A stretch of DNA of 64,000 bases from Ascarosepion bandense (Eukaryota; Mollusca; Cephalopoda; Sepiida; Sepiidae). The stretch lies in contig JBBBDQ010000913.1 of the NCBI GenBank assembly GCA_037127315.1, forward strand, positions 6,337,501 through 6,401,500, read 5' to 3'. Numbering within the stretch: the first letter of the stretch is position 1; each line of letters opens with the position of its first letter. Positions 1 through 11,300 of the stretch are shown here, piece by piece. The notes below the pieces were generated by a model, which did not search any database, was not told where the DNA came from, and worked only from the letters and a program-made list of their open reading frames with translations. The translations under genes were made by a program, and so were the position numbers.

Positions 1-290
1 GAGGATGGGACCTAGATGCCAATCTCATAGCACGTATCAATACATGTAGGAAAAAGCTTATCAGAGCAGTTGCCATGAAAATATTTCTAGAAAAGACAAA
101 GGGAAGCCGCATAATATCAGTAAGAAAGTGACTGAAGGTGAACTCTGTTACATTGCAGGAACTATTATATTGCAGATCCTTCTTTGAATTTTATCGAGAA
201 CATCTAGATGAATAGTTGGAGCATCCGACCAAATATGATAACAGTATTCAATGCATGGACAAATGGTAGATTTATAAATTACCTTACTAT
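1..290 (-). mobile_element. Non-LTR retrotransposon fragment (family L2w)
   Basis: On the minus strand this gives, with breaks, YKSTICPCIEYCYHIWSDAP and [15 protein letters not shown]. This resembles the C-terminal segment after the reverse transcriptase domain of Jockey/CR1-type LINEs (LY.S.IRP..EY..H.W.GA). Related pieces occur at 6740-7400, 16190-16400, 18530-18620, 22610-22910, 34190-34340 and 37190-37400. The copy is truncated and interrupted. The clade is uncertain. Confidence 0.55.
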
Positions 291-426
291 AAAAAAAAAA
301 ACAACCATATATATGAATGCTAGTCAATATAAATGGTTTATTGCAAAATGACTCCCATTCTTGGTGTTTTTATAAACCTTGGCACTAGCAGGATTTGCTA
401 GGTGATAACTTAATATTTGTTACATT

Positions 427-735
427 CAGTCAGTTAAGTGCCATACGTGATACACGCTTTGGGTGATCATGTCTCGAAAAACATGACTGACTGGGCAGAA
501 TATTATCCCGCAGAAGGTTGCCATTGATATTTTTGCGGTAAACTGGTTGCCAGCCAAGGCTATAAAACCCAATCTGCCCTATTATTTAACCCATAACTGG
601 AGGGAAGAGACGGATTAATACCTTTTCCAAGGATATTTGTGCATAAGTGAATGCGAGGAATTCAACTGGAATTCGAACTCAGCTTCCCAATTTCTCATTC
701 AGAGTCGATATTTACTGCACCATAATGCACATCCG
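427..735 (-). mobile_element. SINE-A copy (tRNA-headed SINE)
   Basis: A full-length, diverged copy of the most common SINE in the window. Read on the minus strand it begins with a tRNA-like head (A-box-like and B-box-like GAATTCGAACT-type motifs) and ends in repeats of TGACT. The body includes the conserved ATTAATCCGTCTCTTCCCTC segment. It abuts the 3' end of a LINE fragment at 737. Confidence 0.8.
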
Positions 736-736
736 T

Positions 737-1370
737 TACATTCTTCTTCTTCTATGTGCCTTGTCCCTTCAGGACGTAGGCAATCATAGCTTTCCACGTT
801 TTCCTATCCCTGATGGCTCTGAGCACGCCTTCTCCTGTTACACCATGCAATCCTCGTTCCGTCATCCACCTGATATGTTATCTGTTGCTTTCCCCTGTCT
901 CTTTTTCCCTCTATATGGCCTGTTAATATCAGATTCTCCAAGCCCTCCTTCCTCAATGCGTGTCCCAGGAACTTCAGCTGTCTCTTCCTGATGCTCATTA
1001 TTAATTTCCTTTTTGTTTCCATCATTTTCAAGACCTCATTATTGCTCACATCCTCAATCCATGATATTCGCAGCATCCTTCTGTAAAACCACATTTCAGT
1101 TGTTTCAAGTTTTTTCTTCATCTTTGATGGTATTGTCCAGCATTCACTGCCATATTGAAGGACAGACAGCACATAGCAATCTAGTACTCTATTCCTTGTT
1201 TCTAGAAAAATTGTCCTGTTTCTTAATACCTTACTCAACATCTGGAATGCTTCCTTCACCTTCAGATCTCTGTGTCGTACTTTCCGTCTTCTGTTATAAC
1301 GCTTCCCAGGTATTTAAATTTTTGTACCTGCTTGATTCTGGTATCCCCAACCTGTATTTGATTAAATCAT
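737..1370 (-). mobile_element. RTE-like LINE 3' fragment (family L1w), open C-terminal frame
   Basis: A minus-strand reading frame (804-1259) contains VLDCYVLSVLQYGSECWT and RKRQLKFLGHALRKEGLEN. These are hallmark C-terminal motifs of non-LTR retrotransposon polyproteins found across invertebrates. The 3' UTR ends in a (GAA)-rich tail next to 740. It is a 5'-truncated copy. The same family occurs at 27690, 47345, 50816, 54090 and 56083. Confidence 0.85.
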
Positions 1371-2313
1371 TGAAAACAAAACAGACACATTAAAAGAGCT
1401 GACACAAAATGTGACTTGCATTGAAAGAAAATAAGAAAGGAGTTAGGTATAAAAGGGACATATCAGGGAGCAAGAATCACATGCCTTAATGTTGATTAGG
1501 TAAAGTCCTCAGCCAGTTTTATGAAGTCTTTCAGCCCTTGTGCGAATAAAAACTGGAGATTCACATTTTTCTGGTTTGGTTGTATTGATGCCATCACTTG
1601 TAACAACTGAGGCTGATAAGGATACTGTTAGAGGTGCAAGGGATCTTTGTGTTTTTGCTATGTCACGTGGCAAACTTAGAATGTTTGTAGAGGTTGGTGG
1701 AGGCTAACCATTTCTTACATGCTCTACCAATTCAGAAGGTTTACATAGAGGACATCTGTTTCCCTGACTGGACTTCATATGAATGTTCATCCAATCGGTG
1801 ATTTATAACACCTTTCTTCCACACTCAATCACCTTTCTTGTCTGGGTGCATTCATACATCATTCCCTTCACTCAATACAGGTATATCACATGTATAACAG
1901 TCATAGTAGTTGGCCTGGACCTTCTGTTTGTGTTCCTGTAGAATCTTATCACTTGGTTCAATGCTCACAGTCATACGGTTTAGAAAATTGCTCTTGATGG
2001 AGAGAAGTGTACATGTGTGGTGATTTAATAGCTGTTGATTTCTGGGGCTCACCATGAAATATTCAAAATCCCATTTTACAGAAAAGTTCTTGAAGAACAA
2101 AGATATAAACTCGGGTTCTGCATCAGAAATTGATTGATTGATTTTATGGCAGATCAATCTTTCTGGTTATTTACTGACAGAAAGAGTTTTATAGAGTTTT
2201 TATTGTGAATGGTTTATTTAGACGTGTAGGGACGGAACTCGTAATAGGTAAAATTAGAGAATGGTTAAAAGGGTCGTTTTCATTTAAGGTTAATGTATAT
2301 TTAGATTGGGGTA
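1371..2313. other. No recognisable gene or repeat
   Basis: AT-rich intron-like or intergenic sequence downstream of exon 8 of the ZADH2-like gene. A 101-codon minus-strand ORF (1852-2157) has no family resemblance that I recognise and no splice or codon evidence. Confidence 0.4.
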
Positions 2314-2565
2314 TTAAATTTTGTGATATATGCCAGCCTCTTTCAGATATTCAAATATTTTGATTTTGTTTGTTTGGAGAAAAATGTCTTTCAGGTTTGT
2401 CTCCTTATAGTATTTTTGGCAAATCTTTTGTCGGTCAAAGCAATTTGTTAATATATGTCTTATTGTGAATGTTTTCTGGCATGGTATGCAATATGGTGGT
2501 TCTTCCTTTTTAAGGAGGTAAGAGTGGGTAATGTGAGATTGAACTGTCTTGAGTCTTGCTTGCAT
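2314..2565 (-). pseudogene. LINE C-terminal (zinc-knuckle-like) fragment
   Basis: The minus-strand frame reads EPPYCIPCQ..FTIRHILTNC followed by F..R, the Cys-x2-Cys...His...Cys motif that closes many Jockey/CR1-type LINE ORF2 proteins. It is only about 80 residues, with no intact reverse transcriptase upstream. It is a relic. Confidence 0.6.
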
Positions 2566-3371
2566 CAGAAATCAACTGACATGGAATTTCATATCGTGCA
2601 AAGTGTGCCTTCAAATTGCAGATGACTGTTGAGGTTGTAATGTCAAGTCAATCTATTTATATACTTAATATATTATTTGCTTGATTCACAGGGTTTATGT
2701 AATATATTTTCTTAAATATATTTTGTAGTGAAAATTCTGAACCTGATGACATGGGGAGAGGGGATTTTTTTCAACCTGATCCAAATTTTTTAACTTTTCA
2801 TACATTCTAGATAACATTTTAATTGCAAACACCAGTACGAGTTTCAAGGTTTAAAGCTATTTTAAATGGAGGGTCACTGAGAAGAAGAGAAATAAATGGG
2901 GTCTTTGTTCGAGAAACTTTGACAACCCCTGATCTACACAAATTCATTAGGTAGGCTACTGACTGCTTTCCTCTGTCTATTGTCTTCAATATGCCTTGTG
3001 AGTGTCCAATTCTCCAATCCCTCTTACCTATTTATGTGTTTTTAAATTTCAACACTATCTGATTTTAAGTATAGTATTTTATAAATGTTGTATTGCTGAG
3101 GTAGTAGAATGATACCCAGAGATGTGTGCTGAGAATCTACAGCACAATATCTATGTTAATGAATATAAATACAAATAAGACAAACACAGAAGAGAGGAGA
3201 GGTTAAGTCATTAGAGTCACAGAGAGAATAGTTCGATTATAATTCTAAATGACACTCTGAAATCCCAGACTGCTATTAGTCTTTATTTTTATAGCTATCT
3301 CAGTCCACAGATCATTCCATTCTTGAGAGGGCTACAGGGGTGTTAGCTGCTCTACAACAATAAATGGAGTA

Positions 3372-3559
3372 GATAGCCTAAATTATCGCTCGATTCACAT
3401 TCCATCCACATCTATTGAACAGATGAAGAGGCCCATCCCTTATTCTCTGTTTAGGATGTGGTTTCCGGCTTTCTCTTTTCCAATCTTTTCACTCTTACAT
3501 AGCCCCCTGCACATCAGTGGTGTTACCGCCTTGCTCGGGGGTGATATGATTAAAAAAAA
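3372..3559 (+). mobile_element. SINE-D copy with poly(A) tail
   Basis: A short repeat starting around a B-box-like GATTCACATTCC and ending GGGGTGATATGATTA9. Its diagnostic middle is AGCCCCCTGCACATCAGTGG and TTACCGCCTTGCTCGG. Other copies are at 34622, 37468, 41529, 53807, 59044 and 62340. The poly(A) tail and the B-box-like element suggest pol III transcription and LINE-mediated spread. Confidence 0.75.
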
Positions 3560-3713
3560 AATATTTCATTAATATTTGTTATCTATAATTTCCTTGGGTT
3601 TTTATGTCTTTAAACATTTGAGGAATACTTCATAGCTATTTGTGACATTATTTTTGTCATGATATTTATTTAAAAAAAGAACAAAAATATATACAATATG
3701 TCATGTAACTTAC

Positions 3714-3785
3714 AGGAAATTCCAATTTTAGGATATCTTTCATGTTTTCCTTCTTGTAATTAATCGGACGATCACATCCAATTCT
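3714..3785 (-). CDS. ZADH2: ZADH2-like exon 8 (last exon in window)
   Basis: This exon has 72 nt (24 codons), encoding [16 protein letters not shown] and DILKLEFP. It matches family [13 protein letters not shown]...VLK.EYP. The donor is CCT|GTAAGT. The next exon should start at the residues equivalent to EGVDVVYESVGG, but no such sequence is found in bases 1-3713, so the gene continues off the left edge. Confidence 0.93.
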
Positions 3786-5363
3786 CTGATAAAAAACAAA
3801 AGAAAAAGCAAAAACGTAGCATAAACAGTTTATACACATATATATTAGAACCCTCAATAAGTTCTCGCTGACTTTTCATGAAAAGTAATGTTTTATTTAC
3901 TAAAATTAGTAAGAAATATGTCCACCACTAATCAATACTTTTTCGCATCTTTCTGACAGAATTTGAATTCCAGATCGGAAAAAAGATACATTTTTTTAAG
4001 CTAACCACGAATCAACCCATTTTATGGCATCTTCATGAGAATGAAAGTGTTGCTCAGTCAGTGTTGTCATCAACTGGAACAAGTGGTAACCTTATGGAGC
4101 AATGTCTGATGAATACAGCAGATGGGATAGGACTTCCCATTTATGAGTTTCCAAGTAGGTTTTTGTCTACGGCTATATCATGTTGAATATACCAGTTCCC
4201 GTCCAATCACCAAAGTTAAGCAACATCGAACCTGGTCAGTATTTAAATGGGTGACAATTTGGGAATACCAGGTGCTGTAAAACGTAAGGACCAAGAATGG
4301 TCCACCGGTCCTCCAGGTTTGGGGGTTGAGTGCAGGACTAACAACCCTGCCCCATAAAAAACAGTTTTTTACAGAAACAGCAACAAAAAGTTGCTGCCCT
4401 ATGCACCATCTGGGTGTGATGGATAAATGATGATGAAGTAGGTTTTCACCCATTTTGCAACATGTGGCCTAGTGTTGTCATGTTTCAAAATTACTTTTGT
4501 TGTATCTCTGCTCATATAGTGGCCATTTTTTCTTCAAATTCTCAAACACACCAATTGTAGTCATTAGTGATCTCTCATAATGGTTTTAGTCAGTTTGAGC
4601 CACTCATAATAAACTACACCCAGCTGATCCCACCAAATTCAGAGCAGAAGTTTCGAACCATAGATATTCAACTTTGCTGCCGATCTTGATGCATGGTCAA
4701 GCTTAGTGTTATTGTAGTTTATCCATTTTTCATTGCCAGTCATGACACAATGCAAAACACCTTTCCTTTTCTATTGTTTAAGTAGCTGTTCACACATTGC
4801 AAGATATTGTTCGACATCTTTTGGTTTCAACTCGTACAGCACCCAATGTCCTTACTTTTTAATCATCTCTAATGCTTTCAAATATTTCAAAACTGTTGTG
4901 ATCAACTCCTAATGATTCAGCAAATTCATCTTGCACCCGACATAAGTTTTTATGAAGTAATGCCTCCAATTCTTCGTCTTCAAGCTTTTACAGTGCACCA
5001 GACCATCCTTTATCTACAACATCGAAATCATCATTTTTGAAACATTTAAACCAATTTTAGCATGTTGTATCTGACAGAGCATGATCCCTGTAAGTCTTAA
5101 CAAGAATTCTGTATGTTTCAGCTGCATATTTTTTGAATAGAGTAGTGCAGTAAAATTCCTTGCAAATACACTTTCTTTGGCACAAAATCCAACAGGTTTA
5201 ATGCTATGAAAAACAAAGATGTTTACACTTCAGCAAAATGATATACACTGAATTTCAAGCTTGCTTATAGTACTTTCTTATTCATGTGTTACTATCTGAA
5301 ACTACACGCACAAAGTTCTGGGAATGTCATCTGTTGCAAAACGGCAAGAACTATATTCAAGGT

Positions 5364-5398
<35 letters not shown>

Positions 5399-8300
5399 CT
5401 GAACACTTCAATCAACAAGGACACACATTAATAAACTGCAAATGTTTACTGATAGATTCTGATTTTAGTTCCACATACTCACGCAGAAAGAAAGAAAAAT
5501 ACTGGATTTTAAAATTAAATACATATAGGCTAGGGTTAAATAGGGACTTAGGTATTTTGAACCTTTATAAATATTTCAATAGTTAAACATTTTTTCGGTA
5601 CACTTAAAAAAATTTTCTTTAAAACAACATTTAAAAGTATTATTACAGTTAGGCTAACATTTAAAAATATTAAAAAAACTCTATCGCTTTCTACATCACG
5701 TGATGTAAACATCTCACAACAGATGCTTCTCACAACGAACGCTTCTAGTTTAAATTTTAAAATCATTTGTTTCTGATGAAAGGCCAAGGCCAGTCTGAAA
5801 TATCAAATATATATATATATAATAATAGAAATAAATAAATACTGTCAAAAAAATACATTTTTAAACTTACAACTTTTTAGTAGTTTTTCCTATATATATA
5901 TATATATATATATCTCCAAATGAATAAGGAACAAAGAAAATAATTACAACATTCAAAACATTAATTTAAAACAGTGCTCAATATAAAAATAGAGCAATGA
6001 ATATTTATTATAAATTATAGTTTAGCTGTCAATCCAGTTTCTCTTAGCCCATGCTTTCAGTGGATTATAGGCCATCAACGACCCCTTGCTATCACACTCT
6101 ATTATGGGTTAGTTCATTGTTGCCAATGCTTCTGTAATTTGTCTTTTTTACAGATAGGGGTGTTGACCCTACGCAAACCCCTCTTATCCTCCAGGCAAGG
6201 TGTCCCTCCAGCTATGAGTTAAATAGCAAGACAGATTGGGTTCTGTAACCTTGGTTGGCAACCACCCTACTGCAGAAAGTAATGGCAACCTACTGCAGGA
6301 AAATATTCTGCCCAGTCAGTCGTGTCTCTTTTGGGACATGATTGCCCAAACTGATTGAGTTTCTAAGCTGGGCAGATCCAAGGGTAGGGATCAAACTAAA
6401 TGAAAGTAACAAGCCAAGGTGGTTGTGATGAAACAACAGAGTAAATCATATATGAAAGCTGGAAATGCTAAGATTTCTCAGATCACCTCATTCCCAAAGT
6501 GAATTAATACTTTAACTACAATATTGGTAAATATAGTCGGATTTCTCACTCAGAGATTTATTATGGCTTAGTGACTTTGTCAATAACGGTAATTAAACAT
6601 GTCTTTTATAAATCATTCTCAGTAACTTCCAGACTAACTCAGTCTTTTATAAATGTCTTTTATAAATCATTCTCAGTAACTTCCATCCCTTCTCAGACTA
6701 ACAGTCTCAACTGGCATGAATTGGAAAAAGTATATTGGGTCTACTTCTAGGAAAGTTAGTTCACTATGTCAGGCTAGACAACTTTTTCTTCAGAATTTAT
6801 CTTACATAAGTCTACAATTCCTCCATGCTTTGAATATTGCTGTCACATATAATCTGGTGCTCCTGCTGTATATTTAGAGATTCTTGATAAAATCCAAAGA
6901 AGAATCAGCAATATTATTAGTCCTGACCTGGTTTCTTGGCTTCAATCACTTTATCGTCATTACAATATATCTTCCTGTGTCTTTTCTATAAATACTTTCA
7001 TGGTAATTGTTTGGATGCAGTTTCCACCATAGAAGCGTATATCATGTATGGCACCTAACTGGCTGACTGGGGTGAAATGAGTAAAAAAACGTTGAGGTAT
7101 CAAGAAGGGAAACTTATTAGAATGAATGCTATAAAAATATTTATAAAAAAGACATTGGGAAACCACGTCATGATGGTGAGAAAGTGACTGAAGTTGATAT
7201 GCCAGATCAGAACAGATAATATTGCAGATTCTTCTTTGGATTTTATCAAGAATCTCTAGATATATAGCAAAAACACTAGACCAGATGTGGCAGAAATATA
7301 CATTGCACAGACGTAGGGTGGATTTATAAATGTGCAAAAAGGATTCTGGCAAGAAAAATTGTCTGATACGACACAGTAAACCAATTTTTCTGCACACATA
7401 ATGTACTCAATGAGCAGACAAAGAATGAACATTAATAGCTCAGGGAGCCTGATTTTCAGGGCATGTCTGAAAAGCAATTTAATCTGAAACAGTATCATAA
7501 TATTAAGCCATTAACAAATGGCCCTTCAAGCTGTAAAACTTAGCAAACAAGCCGAACAGGCAAACAAAGTTCAGTAATGAAAATCAATGGCTGGAATGAA
7601 CTGACTCATCGGAGCTAAAAGTTCCTGTTTGCTAATGATCAGGAAGAACAATCAAAGTGAAAGACCTTGGCTACAAATAACTGATTTGTGCAGAAGAGAG
7701 AATTAGTTTGGTGTGTTTTTTTTTCTTGTTTTACTTTTGTCAATGTAGTGGATATCAGTTTGTGTGCTGAATTAGCTAAATTAAGCAACTATAACATACA
7801 AGGGTAAAAAAAAAAAGGAAAAGAAAATAAGTAAGTAACTGAAGATCTACCTTAAGAAACTCCACTTTCTCATCTGAAGAACATGTCCCGATCACTTTGC
7901 AACCAGCTTTCTTTGCCCACTGAACCTAAGGACGGAAAAAAAAAATCAAATTATTATAGATAAAAAAAAAACAAGACAAAAATTTGGTTGGTTGTTTTTG
8001 TTTAACAGCATATCAACCTCAATGGGTTACATTAATGCTAAAATCTAAATATTTGAGTAGTTTGGTTGGTTGATTTTGTTTAACAGTATATCAACATCTA
8101 TGAGTTAATTTAATGCTAAAATCTAAATACGTGAGTAGTTTGGTTGGTAGATTTTGTTTAGTGGCATATCAACACCTTTATGGGTTATTAAATGCTGAAA
8201 TATAAATATTTTGATTAGTTTGGTTGGTAGATTTTGTTTAATATATCAACCTCTAAGGGTTACTTTAATGCTAAAATCTAAATATTTGAGTAGTTTGGTT

Positions 8301-11300
8301 GGTTGATTTTGTTTAGTGGCATATCAACACCTTCATGGGTTATTTAATGCTGAAATATAAATATTTTGATTAGTTTGGTTGGTAGATTTTGTTTAACCAC
8401 TATAGGTTAATTTAATGCTAAAATTTAAATATTTGATTAGTTTTGTTGGTTGATTTTATTTAGTGGCATATCAAAACCCCTATGGGTTATTTAATGCTAA
8501 AATATAAATATTTTGATGAGTTTGGTTGGTAGATTTTGTTTAACAGTATATCAACTTCTATGAGTTAATTTAATGCTAAAATCTAAATATTTGAGTAGTT
8601 TGGTTGGTTGATTTTGTTTTGTGGCATATCAAAACCTCTATGGGTTATTTAATGCTGAAATATATATATTTTGATTTGGCAATTTGTTTCTGTTTAACAG
8701 CATATCAACTTCTATTATATATTTAATGTTGAAATGTAAATATTCTGTGATAAAACAGGATCTTGCTCAATAAATTAAGTGACAGCACTTCTCCAGACAA
8801 TAACAGACAATGCAGTCTCTCCATCAAACCTAAATTAATACACCAATTATGTAAAAATACATAAAATGTCGCACAATGCCAAAAATGTTAAATGTAGCTT
8901 GTCTTGAGAAAAAGCTGGTCATTGTTCTTAAATTTAATTTAACTCGTCACCTATACTGACCCAACCATACTAATAATAATCCTTTCACCATAATACTGCA
9001 TTTATATAAAAGTGCACATATGCCACAATCATCTAAACAACATGTCCTGAGTGCGACAGGAAACAGCATCCAGCAGAAAGGCCTCTGATTAGGAGGTTGT
9101 GAGGAGCATGGAACCACCTCTTAATTGCTGTTGTTCCCAGGTCCACCCTGACCCGGAGTGGTAGAACCTGTTAGGGCCCGATCTATGGACCAATATTTGA
9201 CCCCAAAACTGGAGTCAAAACACTATGAAATTTTAAAAATACACTTTTATGGAAATATATAAATAAAAATAAACTTTTATAGAAAAAATTACATTTTTGA
9301 AAGAAAAATATTACCAAAAATACATTTTTGAAAGGAAAAAATATTCTCAGCAAAACATTTTTGAATACAAAAGTAGAAGACACTTTCAATTTTCCAAAAT
9401 ATAAAAAAGAATAAAAACAATTTTTTTCATTAAAATCTGACTAAATCAACATTTTCACTATCACCAAACATTTTAAAAAATGCCTAAAAACCCCACCTTT
9501 TTGGCATTAAATAACCCACAGAGGTTGATATGCCATTAAATAAAACTCAAACTCAAAACCTAAACAATGCAGTCTCTCCATCAAACCTAAATTAATACAC
9601 CAATTTTTACAGGAATGTGAAGAGACAGATGAACAATATGATTTTTATTCACATCATAAAATAAACCATGATTTGCATGAACATATATTGGCCCCCAAAC
9701 TGGGGTCAAACAAAAATGTTAGTATGGAACTCTCCACATGCCTAAACATGATAGAAAAGCAAGTTAACTGGGCCCTTCACCTGACAGAAAAATATTCACA
9801 GAGGAGAAATTTCAGTAAACCTAAATAATGCATAAAGGTTAATTCTACTTTGGCAGGAAGGGAGATAAGCCATTTCCACTACTTAGTCAGTCAGTTAAGT
9901 GCCATACGTGATACACACTTGGGCAATCATGTCTCGAAAGAGACATGACTGACTGGACAGAAGATTATCCCACAGTAGGTTGCCATTGCTTTCTGCGGTA
10001 GACTGGTTGCCAACCAAGGCTATAGAACCCAATCTGTCCTGTTATTTAACCCATAACTGGAAGGAAGAGACGGATTAATACCTTTCCCAAGGGTATTTGC
10101 GCGTAAGTGAATACAATGGATTCAACTGGAATTCGAACTCGGCTCCCCGGCTTCTCGTTCCGAGCCGATATCCACTGTACCACAATGCACATCCACTGCT
10201 TAGAACATACCCATTAAGATGAGGATCAGGAGTTTAATATCTTCAGAAATTTGTTAGCCAAGAATGGTAAGATCACTCTTTGATAGGACAACAAGCACAA
10301 CCATAGTTAACATTTTGTATGCAATTTTATTTTATTTTTGGAGATAATAATGGTTTAGTGATACACGTCTTACTAATTAACCTATATTTGGGGGAAGAAG
10401 AAGGGGAGACATACCTTTCCCAAAGGTATTTATAAGTGAGTATACGAACCCAACAGAAATTGAAACTCAGATCTCTGATAAACTATTCCAGACTATGCAA
10501 ATTGAAGTTTACAGTACCCATCTAGGTAGTGACCAGCCTCGATGTTGCTTAACTTTGATGATCATAAAGGAACTGGTGTTTCAACATGATATGGCAGAAA
10601 GCTCACTAAGATAAGAAATGTACACTTGTATCTACATACAGTCCCCTCCAAACGTACTGGAATAGCAAAGCCAATTCCTTTGTTTTTGTTATTTACTGAA
10701 GACATTTAGGTTTAAGGTCAAAAGATGAATATAGGACAAGAATTCAGAATTTCAGCATTTATTTCCTGGTATTTACATTTAAATGTGTTAAACAGTTTAG
10801 GACATACCATCTTTTGTTTGAACCCACCCATTTTTCAAGTGAGAAAAAATTTTAGAACATGTGATTGACAGGTGTTTCTTGTTGCCCAGGTGTTGCCTTT
10901 TAGATTGACCGTTTAAATACTAAATAGTACTGAATAACTACTCTTAGTGTTAGCCTTTGGTTTCACCTGTAAAAACTGCATTTCTTGTTAAAAAGGATTA
11001 ACCAACATGAAGATGAGGTAGCTGTCTATAGGAGAAAAGCAAGCTATTTTGAAGCAAAGAAAGGAAGGAAGATTGATCAGAGCCATTGGACAAACATTGG
11101 GTAGAGCCAACACAACAGTTTGGATGCAATAAGAGATTAATAACAAAATTTGTAGCAGATCATATATACATATATTATCATAGATAATCATAACAAATAT
11201 GTCTTCATTTGTTAGTTAATTGTAGGTTGTTAAAAGATATTATTAGTCTGACACATTTCCACTTACTTGACTCTCGTTACAACTGCAAATCACACTACAA

